64,000 nucleotides of DNA from Lachnospiraceae bacterium (GTDB taxonomy: Bacteria > Bacillota > Clostridia > Lachnospirales > Lachnospiraceae): NCBI GenBank assembly GCA_017416465.1, contig JAFQCK010000025.1:1-64000 (forward strand), in the 5' to 3' direction. The notes below the pieces were generated by a model that saw only the letters and a list, made by a program, of their open reading frames with translations, ran no database searches and was not told where the DNA came from. Each line of letters starts with the position of its first letter. Position 1 is the stretch's first letter. This document shows positions 34,251 through 43,605 of this stretch, one piece after another. The position numbers and the translations under genes are program-made.

Positions 34251-35375
34251 ATGCAAAAATTATTAAAGATATCTCTTGCAATTTTAATAATTATTTTATT
34301 ATGTTATTTTCCACAATATCTCTCTCATAAGCAATCCGGAAATATTGATGGTAGTTCTATGCATAATTCTTCCTCATATACATCTGACTCTATAGAAAAT
34401 GAGTTATCCGATACAACTTCCGAAATTATTCCAGAAGAAATTTCTTCTGATGAATCTGCGGATAATGAATCTTTCACCCAAGAATCCACTGTTGAAGAAA
34501 CTACTACCGAAGAAATTACTACTAATGAAATAATTGTACCGAATGATATATTAATCTCAAACACTCAACATCCTGCTTCATTACAGTTTCATGATAAAAA
34601 CGTTATGGTCTACGGTGACATTAATCCGAATTCAGAAGATGTTATTAAACTACAACAAACTTTACAATCTTATAATAAAAATATTTCTCTTGCTGTCTGG
34701 CGTACTGATAATGCCAAAGCATTAACTTACAACACTAATCAGACATATTTTTCAGCATGCACAATCAAAATTGCGTATGTTTTAGCTTGTTGTAAAGTAA
34801 TTGATAACGGATATGCAGATGAAAATACAATGCTGACTTATCAGGAGCGACATTACCATCAAGGTTCAGGAAAAATCAGAAAATCCGAATATGGTACAAG
34901 TTACAGTATAAAAGACCTCATTAATCTTTCACTATCTATAAGTGATAATGTAGCATATAAGATGTTATTGGAACACTTCGGATTGCAAACATATAATTCA
35001 ATAGTTAAATCACTTGGATGTAATTCTCTCATTATAAATCGTATGTGGGGTTCAAGAGTAAATGTAAATGATTACATAACACTTTGGAATGAGGTATACA
35101 ATTATTTTTCATCGGGTGCTAAAATGTCCGAACATTTGAAAAATTCCTGTACAAACACTCCATTTAATTATGGTACAAAAACACTTACAAATATTGATTA
35201 TTCTCATAAATCCGGGGATAATTTTGGAGAATCTGCAGTATATAATGATGCCGGTATTGTTTGGGGAGATAACCACTATATTTATGCAGTATTTACTAAT
35301 TCCGAAGGAACTTCCTATGATATTCAGACAGTGAATACTGTTATGGAAATGGTTCATAAGATTATGACAAACTAA
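34251..35375 (+). CDS. Beta-lactamase-fold (class A-like) membrane-anchored hydrolase with cysteine nucleophile
   Basis: 374 residues from the ATG at 34251 (GGAGG upstream). An N-terminal anchor (LLKISLAILIIILLCYF) and a Ser/Thr/Glu-rich linker of about 75 residues lead to an outside domain. The class A motifs are in order: SACTIK at 168-173 where SxxK should be, ISDN for SDN, and HKSGDN for KTG. Cys170 (codon TGC, 34758-34760) replaces the nucleophilic serine. The KxG and SDN residues are kept, so the domain is probably folded. It may act on peptidoglycan or peptides, or only bind. A true lactamase role is unlikely without the serine. Confidence 0.82.
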   Translation: MQKLLKISLAILIIILLCYFPQYLSHKQSGNIDGSSMHNSSSYTSDSIENELSDTTSEIIPEEISSDESADNESFTQESTVEETTTEEITTNEIIVPNDILISNTQHPASLQFHDKNVMVYGDINPNSEDVIKLQQTLQSYNKNISLAVWRTDNAKALTYNTNQTYFSACTIKIAYVLACCKVIDNGYADENTMLTYQERHYHQGSGKIRKSEYGTSYSIKDLINLSLSISDNVAYKMLLEHFGLQTYNSIVKSLGCNSLIINRMWGSRVNVNDYITLWNEVYNYFSSGAKMSEHLKNSCTNTPFNYGTKTLTNIDYSHKSGDNFGESAVYNDAGIVWGDNHYIYAVFTNSEGTSYDIQTVNTVMEMVHKIMTN

Positions 35376-35392
35376 ACAAAATCTTCAAAACT

Positions 35393-35449
35393 AAAAAGTA
35401 GAGACAAGTTTTTGAGATATAACCTCTCAACAAACTCTTCTCTACTTTT
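35393..35449. terminator. Terminator shared by the convergent lactamase-fold and GNAT genes
   Basis: AAAAAGTAGAGA pairs with TCTCTACTTTT across a 34-nt loop that itself contains TTGAGA/TCTCAA. A and T tracts lie on the two sides. It overlaps the GNAT stop codon. Confidence 0.7.
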
Positions 35450-35888
35450 ATGTATCAATACGAATTATTTCAGTCAATTCTTTATTCCTATATCCTATAT
35501 CTTCTCTAAGAATAAATCCTTGCTTTTCCCAAAAATCGTTTCCAACTTCATTTCTTTTAAATACTAATAATGCAACCTTGTTAATCCCTTCGTTCTTAAG
35601 TGCCTCTAAGCATTTGTTGACAAGCTTTGTTCCTATGCCCATATGCCTGTTTTCTTCTCTTACAGACATATGATAAATATAGCCTCTGCGTCCGTCATGC
35701 CCTGCCAATACGATACCAATTAACTCATCATTTTCCATTGCTACAAAAGATGTATTAGGATTTCTCTTAAGAAATTTCTCAATACCTTCTATTGAATCAT
35801 CTAAATTATTAAAACCCATATTCTTACAGGACATCCATAATTCATATACTTTTTCATAGTCGTAAATATTCATTGTGCGAATAAGCAT
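35448..35888 (-). CDS. GNAT-family N-acetyltransferase
   Basis: 146 residues from the ATG at 35888 (GGAG 9 nt upstream). The acetyl-CoA site is visible as MSVREENRHMGIGTKLVNKC (the R/Q-x-x-G-x-G/A pattern being RHMGIG). Motif B follows as VFKRNEVGNDFWEKQGF. The whole protein is one GNAT domain. The acceptor substrate is not readable. Confidence 0.92.
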   Translation of the reverse strand: MLIRTMNIYDYEKVYELWMSCKNMGFNNLDDSIEGIEKFLKRNPNTSFVAMENDELIGIVLAGHDGRRGYIYHMSVREENRHMGIGTKLVNKCLEALKNEGINKVALLVFKRNEVGNDFWEKQGFILREDIGYRNKELTEIIRIDT

Positions 35889-36003
35889 ATATATCAACTC
35901 CGTTTCTTATAACTATAAATAACAAGCTCAGTATCTAACCGCCTAGCCTTAGTGCATTCCGTAAACATACACTTTAATCCTTATTTATAATATACACTAA
36001 TAT

Positions 36004-36099
36004 TTAAAAACATTCAAAATTTACATTTCTTATTCCAGTATCCATTTCTCCCCATTTAACATCTATTCTTCTTAAATAATCAATAAAAAATTTTTTCAT
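36004..36099 (-). CDS. Possible 31-residue small protein
   Basis: ATG at 36099 with AAGGA 7 nt upstream, then MKKFFIDYLRRIDVKWGEMD and 11 more residues to a TAA. It lies in the 226-bp gap between the GNAT gene and the broken potassium channel. It could be a small gene or the remnant of a longer one; no family recognised. Confidence 0.3.
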   Translation of the reverse strand: MKKFFIDYLRRIDVKWGEMDTGIRNVNFECF

Positions 36100-36114
36100 A
36101 TACAATCCTTAAAC

Positions 36115-36840
36115 TTAATTTTCGCTTTGTTTTTGCACCCCACTCATATATCCAGCAGTAATTATACCTGCTGGTAATGCAACAATAGCAATACCAAAAA
36201 CAGATGATATCATTGTTATAATTCTACCTAGTGTTGTAATTGGATAACTATCTCCATATCCTACTGTTGTTAATGAAACTGTAGCCCAATACACCTCATT
36301 GAAAAAATAATTGAACGATTCTAGCTCAACATTAAAAATCACTAAGTCTGATATCAAGATATACCCAACAGCTAATACACAAACCGCAACTAAAGATTCT
36401 TTTGATTTTTTTATAACATTTCCAATAATTTCAAAACTTTTAGAATATCGCATAATTTTAAAAATGCGCAATACTTTCATAGCATGAATCATTCTTAACA
36501 CCCTAGGAACTTTAAATCCACTATTAACAATAGTCAATGATGGAAGAATTGATAGTAAATTGATTATTGTCATAAATGAAATTGGATATTGTAAAAAGGA
36601 AATTGTACTATTCTTATCAAACTTATAATCAGACGTTAACCATCTCAATACATAATCTACAATAAAAATTACAACTGTCACCTTATCTATTACCATAAAA
36701 ATAACATTATTCTGTTTAAATGCAAGCAGAAGTAAACTAAATATAATAATAAGCATCATAAAATAATCATATAAACTACTCTATTTATCTTCAACTTCTG
36801 GCTTTTCAATAATTTTATATATTATTTTTCTCATAATCAT
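36115..36840 (-). pseudogene. Voltage-gated-type potassium channel interrupted by an in-frame TAG
   Basis: The original frame starts at ATG 36840 (AAGGAG upstream) and would encode 241 residues. Codon 20 (36781-36783) is TAG. The residues before it (MRKIIYKIIEKPEVEDK) and after it (SSLYDYFMMLIIIFSLLLLA) together form the usual N-terminus of bacterial six-helix channels. Downstream, the S4-like RVLRMIHAMKVLRIFKIMRY and the selectivity filter TTVGYGD are intact. A shorter product from the ATG at 36759 would lack the N-terminus and part of S1. It is a recent nonsense mutation, or less likely readthrough. Confidence 0.85.
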
Positions 36841-36876
36841 TAACTCCTTAATTCTAGTTAAACATATGTAACTGAC

Positions 36877-38370
36877 CTACAACTCCGTATATGAAACCTG
36901 ATACTCAAACAATTTCATTCTTTTGTCTTTATGCACCTTATCTATTAGCTCCTGTGATGGCGAATTCAAGCAAATTATTCCATATACTTTTTTTCCTTCT
37001 GAGATTATATTTTTTTCAAACCAATCTAAGTAACCTGCCGTCTGATTATAAGCATCATCATAACCACTATCTTTTTTTAATTCAATGATATAAAGATTTC
37101 CTTTATCATCCTCACACAGCAAATCTAATCTACCAATAGGTATTCTATATTGTCTACCATATTCCCCATGTCGACGATAAACTTTTAATTTTACACCAAA
37201 AACTTCTATTCCTGCCTCAATTCTCGCAGTCAATTCATCTTCCAATATTTTCTCACTAGAAAATTGTTCTCTCTTCACAGTTAATTTAGTTCTCGACTCA
37301 GTTTCTGATATTTCATCTTCTTCAATATCAATAATATCCTGTTTTTTTAAGCGAGCATTATGATTATGCAACTTTTCCACTTTATCTCTTAACATTTTAG
37401 AAACTTTAAATTGTTTATCTTTAATAAAATTCTTTGCATCAACATTTCTACCAAGAGCAATTAATACTCTCACATAATTATTCGCTGAATATGGTAAATC
37501 CCTTTTATTTTTAAGACATTTATCCAAAATTTCTTTTGCCTCTAAATATCTTTTCTGTAAATATAAACAATATGCTAAATTATTCATCGCGTTAACTGCA
37601 TCCGGACAAGCTTCCAAACATAATCTATAATGCTTTTCCTCATTTTGTCTATCTTTACATTTACCGTATGACCAAGCCATCATAAAATGCATATCTTCCT
37701 CTAAAAATATCATAGATGTCTCAACATTCTCGAAGCAAGCAAGAGCATTTTTCCACAAATTCATTGCATAATATGTATTTCCCAATAACTCTTGCACAGA
37801 CTTAAAACCAGGATACTTCTGAATAAAACCACTCAATTCATCAACCAGTTCTTCGTTTGTCTTACATGAATAAAAACGACCTAATAATTTACAATACTCC
37901 ACTATTCCTGGTATTGTTATATATTTACTCACCTCAATACATATATCATTCCAAAAACCTTCATATCCTTGTTTAAATGGTTCAAAGAACCAATCAATAA
38001 TTGTCATTTCATCAACTATTGCATCTTTGGAACTAAAAACCTTATTCATCGCCTTTTTAAGATACAACATAGATTTCTTATAGTCGTTAGAAAAGTAATA
38101 AGAAACTGCTCTAAAATAGTAATTGTTATCAGGTAACTTCTCTACATTCTTTCTAAATTCTTCAACTAAAATATCTTTCTCAAAATAATCATTTCCATAT
38201 GTAATAAATCCTCTTGAAATTACATACAAAATATTATCACATACTATGTGACGCAATCCCTTTTCTAACTCTTTCTCATTTATTTTGTTAATTTCTGCTA
38301 CAATATCTAATAAAGGCATGTCCTCTGGATAATGTTTCTGATAATATTCCATAGCTTCTTCATACGTCAT
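36877..38370 (-). CDS. TPR-repeat protein with C-terminal PD-(D/E)XK nuclease domain (NucS/DUF91-like)
   Basis: 497 residues. Residues about 85-340 are helical repeats of the TPR kind (for example AMNNLAYCLYLQKRYLEAKE, then ILDKCLKN). The C-terminal part, about 380-495, has the nuclease core GRLDLLCEDDKGNLYIIELK with D, E and K in PD-(D/E)XK spacing, and TAGYLDWFEKNI as a DUF91-like helix. It is cytoplasmic. It could bind a partner through the repeats and cut DNA, as in some defence proteins, but this is inference. AGGTG precedes the ATG. Confidence 0.85.
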   Translation of the reverse strand: MTYEEAMEYYQKHYPEDMPLLDIVAEINKINEKELEKGLRHIVCDNILYVISRGFITYGNDYFEKDILVEEFRKNVEKLPDNNYYFRAVSYYFSNDYKKSMLYLKKAMNKVFSSKDAIVDEMTIIDWFFEPFKQGYEGFWNDICIEVSKYITIPGIVEYCKLLGRFYSCKTNEELVDELSGFIQKYPGFKSVQELLGNTYYAMNLWKNALACFENVETSMIFLEEDMHFMMAWSYGKCKDRQNEEKHYRLCLEACPDAVNAMNNLAYCLYLQKRYLEAKEILDKCLKNKRDLPYSANNYVRVLIALGRNVDAKNFIKDKQFKVSKMLRDKVEKLHNHNARLKKQDIIDIEEDEISETESRTKLTVKREQFSSEKILEDELTARIEAGIEVFGVKLKVYRRHGEYGRQYRIPIGRLDLLCEDDKGNLYIIELKKDSGYDDAYNQTAGYLDWFEKNIISEGKKVYGIICLNSPSQELIDKVHKDKRMKLFEYQVSYTEL

Positions 38371-38456
38371 TAAATCACCTATTTTAATATTTTCTTCTTA
38401 TTATATTGTAGCACATATATTTCTACAACACTAATTTTGATATTTTAACTTAATAT

Positions 38457-39386
38457 TTATCTTCCATTCCAGCCTTTACCAACCAAATACCATTTCCTAA
38501 TCAACAATGCATGTTCTATATATTCCCACCATTTCCATGCACCACGATTCTTCACTAAATATACTCTTCTTTCCATTAATGGATGTGCTTCCTTTTCAAT
38601 ATATCGCTTATAATACTTATATATTTTATTAGATTTCTCTATTTCATTGATTCTCAACCTATCTTCTTCTATTTTTTTCTCATTTCCCCAAATATCAATA
38701 AAGGCTCTTCTTCCATTTTCACATTTATCTACTGCTAATCTATCAGCTTTAAGTTCAGCAATTTGTTAACAATATCTGATATCACACATCACACCACCTA
38801 TACACCAACAAAAAAATACAAAAATCATATTTAGTATTTCTGGCAACAAAAATAAATTTACTACTATAGATAACCAAAATATAATACAAGACCATCTTAC
38901 TCTCTTAATATATTTTTTTAAATCATCATAATATATATGCCCTAATTCATGACATATTGTCACAAGAAACATTTCTCTAATATTACCACCATTAATCTGA
39001 TTAATATATATAAGAAAATTTAAAAAACCCTGAAATACTATAATTTCATAATTACCATTATCATCAATTTTTACTAAAACATTATTTATATCCTCTTTCT
39101 CAACTTTAAATTTAATATTCCCTATCTTTAATTTTTTGCATACTTCTTTTATATCATCTTCAATTAGTGCAAAATCGACACTTTCAAAACTTATATTTTC
39201 ACAATTTTTATGATTATTACTTTTAGAATATTCTTTTAAACAAATAAACAGCAATACTGTAATACTAAAAAATTTTGCTTCTCGACTCCCTTTTATCTTT
39301 AAAGTAAAAATTAATAAGCATTCTAAAAACAATAAAACAATTATTCCTATACATATACATACTCTTGTCTTTTTTTCCCACTTTAT
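38457..39386 (-). pseudogene. M48-type membrane metallopeptidase, broken by a stop codon and by the IS110 insertion
   Basis: The frame is open from the IS boundary at 39386. It carries two N-terminal helices and the zinc motif VTICHELGHIYYDD, and then stops at TAA (38766-38768). The same frame goes on directly with QIAELKADRLAVDKCENGRR, which holds the third zinc ligand (Glu of ELKAD), and ends at 38457 with MERRVYLVKNRGAWKWWEY and a short tail, all usual for the family. No start codon is left at the 5' end: the frame begins at an ATA next to the IS. So the gene is broken twice. The 66-residue tail is not a separate gene. Confidence 0.82.
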
Positions 39387-39447
39387 TTAGTACCATAAAA
39401 GTGTAGTTGTTAGAGAGTAATTAACTCTGACATCTGCACTTATTTTA

Positions 39448-39535
39448 TTATAATAAGGGGAGTAATTGGTCTGACGTAGGCTGTTTTGGGTCATCGCATC
39501 CGTCAAAAAAACTGTTAACCAACTCCTTATTATAA
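39448..39535 (+). ncRNA. Candidate bridge RNA core of the IS110 element
   Basis: A long stem joins TTATAATAAG..GGAG..TTGGT (39448-39470) with ACCAA-CTCC-TTATTATAA (39518-39535). Inside, TGACG/CGTCA closes a loop of about 24 nt. IS110 elements are known to transcribe a bridge RNA from the non-coding end before the recombinase gene, with loops that pair to donor and target DNA. The position and the nested-loop shape fit; the guide bases are not assigned. Confidence 0.5.
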
Positions 39536-39640
39536 GCATTCGCTTAAGCAGGTAGGGATTCGCTCCCGTGTAACCAACTAAACTGGATGGTAATAAGTGT
39601 AGCTGGAACAATTACTGATAAAAGTTATAGGAGGTTCAAG

Positions 39641-40843
39641 ATTATAAGTGTAGGAATTGATGTATCGAAAGGAAAAAGCACCATCTGCGTACTTAAGCCA
39701 TACGGTGAAATAGTGTGTAGTCCTTTTGAAGTACAACATGTGGAGAAAGATTTGGAAGATGTCCATAGTTTTCTGAAAAAGTTAGATGGAGAAATACGTA
39801 TTGTAATGGAAGCTACTGGTATTTACCATTTACCTGTTTTGTCTTTTCTTTATGATAAGGGATATTTTGTATCTGTTATAAATCCGTATGCAATGAAGAA
39901 ATATGCAAAAGATAATAGTATTAGGGGTGCAAAGACTGACAAACTTGATTCAATAACGATTGCAAACTACGGAATTGAAAAATGGTTTAAGTTACAAAAG
40001 TATGAAGGTGATGAAGAAATTTATGCCGAACTTAAGATTTTAGGACGCAGATATCGCTATTATATGGAACTTCATGTGAAAGCGTTACAAGAATTAACAC
40101 ATATCTTGGATTATGTAATGCCAGGGATTAAAAAAATGTTTAATAGTTGGAACGAAGCCAATGGTAAGGATAAACTAAGCGATTTTGTGGAAAAATTTTG
40201 GCATTTCGATTTAATTACAGCTATGAGTATTGATGAATTTGTAAAAGAATATCTTGTTTGGGCAAAAGAAAAGAAATACCACCAAAGCAGTTCCAAGGCT
40301 GAGGCAGTCTATGAATTAGCTTTAAATGGCATTTCCACACTGTCTTCCAGTACCCCATCGACCAAAATGCTGGTACAGGAAGCAATATCAGTACTGAGGG
40401 CTGTAGACAGCTCTCTGACTTCTATTTTAACACGAATGAAAGAACTTGCGAAGACTTTACCAGAATATAAAACATTAAGGGAAATGGGAGGCGTTGGGGA
40501 TGTTCTTGCAGTTAAATTGATTGCTGAAATAGGTGATGTGAGAAGGCTGCACAACGCAAAAGCTCTTATTGCCTGGGCGGGTATTGACCCACCACCATAT
40601 GAATCAGGACAATTTGTTGGTTCAAAACGAAAGATAACAAAACGGGGTTCTTCAACACTTCGAAAAGTCGGATACGAAGTGATGAGAGTACTTAAGAGCC
40701 ACCCTGCTCCCAAAGATGATGTTGTATATAACTATATCCTAAAAAAGGAAGGTGAAGGTAAAGACAAAAAACACGCAAAGATTGCTGGTTTAAATAAGTT
40801 CCTGCGAATTTATTATGCCAGAGTAATCGAAGTTTATCAGTAG
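39641..40843 (+). CDS. IS110-family transposase (bridge-RNA-type recombinase)
   Basis: About 400 residues. The N-terminal RuvC-like DEDD domain starts at SVGIDVSKGKSTICVLKPYG, with VMEATGIYHLPVLSF and GAKTDKLDSITIANYG following. The C-terminal Tnp_20 domain has LREMGGVGDVLAVKLIAEIG and the serine region of SKRKITKRGSSTLRKVGYEV. The start is unclear: AGGAGG lies 6 nt before an ATT at 39641 (then ATA-AGT-GTA), while the nearest in-frame ATG is at 39587, inside the non-coding end. I use the ATT site. The gene looks intact. Confidence 0.9.
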   Translation: MISVGIDVSKGKSTICVLKPYGEIVCSPFEVQHVEKDLEDVHSFLKKLDGEIRIVMEATGIYHLPVLSFLYDKGYFVSVINPYAMKKYAKDNSIRGAKTDKLDSITIANYGIEKWFKLQKYEGDEEIYAELKILGRRYRYYMELHVKALQELTHILDYVMPGIKKMFNSWNEANGKDKLSDFVEKFWHFDLITAMSIDEFVKEYLVWAKEKKYHQSSSKAEAVYELALNGISTLSSSTPSTKMLVQEAISVLRAVDSSLTSILTRMKELAKTLPEYKTLREMGGVGDVLAVKLIAEIGDVRRLHNAKALIAWAGIDPPPYESGQFVGSKRKITKRGSSTLRKVGYEVMRVLKSHPAPKDDVVYNYILKKEGEGKDKKHAKIAGLNKFLRIYYARVIEVYQ

Positions 40844-41056
40844 AATTTAAACTTTATATGCTCAAACAGGCTGGAATACAACGCCAGTCTTGTTGTGATA
40901 CAAAAAATTAGATAACTGGAATAATTTTAAAACCTGCTGAAAAGTACTTGACTTTTGTTAGCAGGTTTTTATACAATCCTTTTCTTCCGGAATAATTAAG
41001 CTATTATTTTTTTCTAATGGAATTAGTACATTCCTTATATAAGCAATAAGTGAATT

Positions 41057-41446
41057 TTAAAAATTCTGGGTATATTTTTTCAACCCATCTATTATTATTT
41101 CCGTTATTATAACACTGTACAAAATTATACATAAAATATTTTTTTTCAAAAAACAACTAGCAAAAATCGGTGTTAATAAATAAACCGGACAACATAATAC
41201 TATCGGAACAAATAAATTTATAATATATTTCTTAACATTTTCTACATTTTTCTTTTTTTCTTCATTATATTGAACCCATCCAAATAAGTTACACATAATA
41301 ATTTTCCTATTATCATATATTAATTTTATCGTTCTTCTTATAATATTACTTTCATTAATATTATTATTTTTCAATTCACTTTTCACTATTGTTTTTAGCC
41401 AAACATATAAAATAAGCGTTTCAATAATATATCCAAATAAAAACAT
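41057..41446 (-). CDS. Hypothetical membrane protein
   Basis: 129 residues, GAGG before the ATG. One N-terminal helix (MFLFGYIIETLILYVWLK) and two closer to the C-terminus (LFVPIVLCCPVYLLTPIFAS and ILCIILYSVIITEIII). The middle is charged. It was probably upstream of the M48 peptidase gene in one transcript before the IS110 element landed between them. No family recognised. Confidence 0.65.
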   Translation of the reverse strand: MFLFGYIIETLILYVWLKTIVKSELKNNNINESNIIRRTIKLIYDNRKIIMCNLFGWVQYNEEKKKNVENVKKYIINLFVPIVLCCPVYLLTPIFASCFLKKNILCIILYSVIITEIIIDGLKKYTQNF

Positions 41447-41521
41447 TTTTCCTCATCTAATCAAATCATCAAAATAAATATAATTATATTTAATATTTCC
41501 TTTCATTATTACAAACAAAAC

Positions 41522-41558
41522 AAAAAATGACTCTTTATCCTATAAATCCAAGAGTCAT
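41522..41558 (-). terminator. Terminator after prfA
   Basis: ATGACTCTT (41527-41535) pairs with AAGAGTCAT (41550-41558); on the minus strand TTTTTTG follows. It closes the rho-to-prfA block. Confidence 0.8.
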
Positions 41559-41582
41559 CTTTGTTTATTTATAAAATTATAC

Positions 41583-42656
41583 TTAGTTTTCGTTCATCTT
41601 CGCCAACTTAGCGTTCTGGTCAGCGATAATACAAGCATCAATTATCTCCTGAATATCTCCATTCATTATCTTATCAAGCTTGTACAATGTTAAGTTAATT
41701 CTATGGTCTGTCACACGTCCCTGTGGGAAATTATATGTTCTAATCTTCTCAGAACGGTCACCTGTACCAATCTGGCTTCTTCTTGCTTCCGCCTCAGCAT
41801 CATGTGCTTTCTGACATTCAATATCATATAATTTAGCTCTTAATAAAGCGAAAGCTTTTGCTTTATTCTGAAGCTGTGACTTCTCTGTCTGGCTATACAC
41901 AACAATTCCTGAAGGGAAGTGTGTTAAACGTACTGCCGAGTCTGTTGTGTTGACACACTGTCCACCATTACCTGACGCACGCATTACGTCAATTCTTATA
42001 TCTTTTTCATCAATCTCAACTTCTACTTCCTCAGCTTCCGGAATAACCGCAACTGTAATTGTAGATGTGTGAATTCTTCCGCCTGATTCTGTTTCAGGAA
42101 CACGCTGAACTCTATGAACTCCTGACTCATACTTAAGTACTGAGTATGCACCTGAACCTGTTACCATGAATGAAACATTTTTCATTCCACCGATACCGAT
42201 TTCTTCACATTCCACAAGTTCTACCTTCCAACGTCTAGATTCCGCATAATGGACATACATACGGTATATCTCTGCTGCAAACAATGCAGATTCATCACCA
42301 CCGGCACCTGCTCTGATTTCCACGATAACGTTTTTATCATCATTAGGGTCTTTTGGTAAAAGAAGAATTTTAAGCTCTTTTTCAAGTTCTTCTATTCTGT
42401 CTTTTGCAGTATTTAATTCTTCCTTTGCAAGCTCGCGCATTTCTTCATCGCTTTCTTCATCAAGAATCATAAGACTCTCTTCCACAATTTCTTTGCACTG
42501 CTTGTACTCCTTATATGCTTCAACAATAGGCGCTAAATCCGACTGTTCCTTCATAAGCTTTCTAAAACGCTGCTGGTCATTAGCTACCATTGGGTCATTA
42601 AGCTCTAACATCAATTCTTCATATCTTCTAATTAAATCTTCTAATCTATCAAACAT
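41583..42656 (-). CDS. prfA: Peptide chain release factor 1
   Basis: 357 residues, full length. Codon-reading motif region [20 protein letters not shown] (PET at the PxT position, for UAG/UAA), and the catalytic GGQ in [19 protein letters not shown]. The N-terminal helical domain is complete. It ends translation at the ribosome. The methyltransferase that modifies its GGQ glutamine, prmC, is the next gene upstream. Confidence 0.97.
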   Translation of the reverse strand: MFDRLEDLIRRYEELMLELNDPMVANDQQRFRKLMKEQSDLAPIVEAYKEYKQCKEIVEESLMILDEESDEEMRELAKEELNTAKDRIEELEKELKILLLPKDPNDDKNVIVEIRAGAGGDESALFAAEIYRMYVHYAESRRWKVELVECEEIGIGGMKNVSFMVTGSGAYSVLKYESGVHRVQRVPETESGGRIHTSTITVAVIPEAEEVEVEIDEKDIRIDVMRASGNGGQCVNTTDSAVRLTHFPSGIVVYSQTEKSQLQNKAKAFALLRAKLYDIECQKAHDAEAEARRSQIGTGDRSEKIRTYNFPQGRVTDHRINLTLYKLDKIMNGDIQEIIDACIIADQNAKLAKMNEN

Positions 42657-42741
42657 AGCTAAAATTAAAATTCCTTTCTAACTTCTAAACATGCAAGTTT
42701 ATAATAAATTGGTTATCTTTCCAATATTTTCTCTCTAATAC

Positions 42742-43605
42742 TTACTTTCTCTTTCCTACCACAACCCTGTCAAGGCATGCCAAATCCTGAACGACTTCAA
42801 GGTTATCATATCTTGTTCTCATAAGTTCTTTGACATCCTCTGCCTGATTCCAGCCAATCTCAAAAGCAAGATATCCACCTTTCTTAATATATGGATTACA
42901 CTCATCAACTATCCTTTTATAGAAAACAAGTCCATCTTCATCGCCATCCAAGGCCATTCTAGGTTCAAAGTTCTTTACCTCTGCCATCAAAGATTCAATC
43001 TCTTTTGAACAAATATATGGTGGATTTGAAACTATTATGTCAAACGGTTCCTGGTCATTATACATATTAAATGCTTTAAACAAATCACTCTCAATAAAGT
43101 GTATATTTTTTACATCATTCATTCTCGCATTTTCCCTTGCAACTACAATAGCTTCCTTTGATAAATCAACAGCTGTAACATCTACCTTATTACAAAGTTT
43201 TGCAAGTGAAATCCCTATACAACCACTTCCGGTACACATATCTAAAATCTTTATATTATCTTGATTTTTAAATTCTTCCTGAATCATATTCAGAATTTTG
43301 ACTACTAATATTTCCGTATCCTGTCTTGGAATCAAAACATTTTCATTAACTTTAAACCTTAATCCCATAAAATGCCACTCTCCAAGTATATATTGAAGCG
43401 GGTAATGCGTCAAACGCTTATCAATGGCCGCAAGATAACTGCTCACATATTCGCAAGGCACTTCGTCATGCATCTTTACGAAATAGTCAGTTCTTGAAAT
43501 ATTACAAATATTTTCAAGCAGAATCCATGCATCAACTCCGGCATCTCCAATTCCTGCTTTAAATAACTTTACCTGTCCTTGTTTCACCAATTCTGAATAC
43601 TTCAT
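42742..43605 (-). CDS. prmC: Release factor glutamine methyltransferase
   Basis: 287 residues. The SAM site is ILDMCTGSGCIGISLAKLC, and the catalytic IVSNPPYICSKE holds NPPY for the glutamine amide. The N-terminal helical domain contacts the release factor. It overlaps the DUF1385 gene by 4 bp and lies 85 bp from prfA, its substrate gene, the common arrangement in Firmicutes. Confidence 0.96.
   Translation of the reverse strand: MKYSELVKQGQVKLFKAGIGDAGVDAWILLENICNISRTDYFVKMHDEVPCEYVSSYLAAIDKRLTHYPLQYILGEWHFMGLRFKVNENVLIPRQDTEILVVKILNMIQEEFKNQDNIKILDMCTGSGCIGISLAKLCNKVDVTAVDLSKEAIVVARENARMNDVKNIHFIESDLFKAFNMYNDQEPFDIIVSNPPYICSKEIESLMAEVKNFEPRMALDGDEDGLVFYKRIVDECNPYIKKGGYLAFEIGWNQAEDVKELMRTRYDNLEVVQDLACLDRVVVGKRK

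Larger units (their letters stand above)
39387..40972 (+). mobile_element. IS110-family insertion sequence
   Basis: About 1.59 kb. The left limit is set where the peptidase frame is cut (39386/39387). The right limit, near 40972, is inferred because TACAATCCTTTTC beyond it looks like a ribosome site (AAAGGATTGTA on the minus strand) that belongs before the peptidase start. There are no clear terminal inverted repeats or target duplication, as usual for IS110. About 250 bp of structured non-coding DNA precedes the transposase. A hairpin AAACCTGCT/AGCAGGTTT (40932-40968) lies near the right end. Confidence 0.75.

Noticed and set aside
36781-36783. Programmed amber readthrough or unusual genetic code
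   Set aside because: No stimulating structure is evident, and other broken genes here use TAA; simple mutation is the better explanation.
38457-38657. Separate 66-residue gene
   Set aside because: It has only a TTG start, and the same frame joins it directly to the M48 peptidase through a single TAA.
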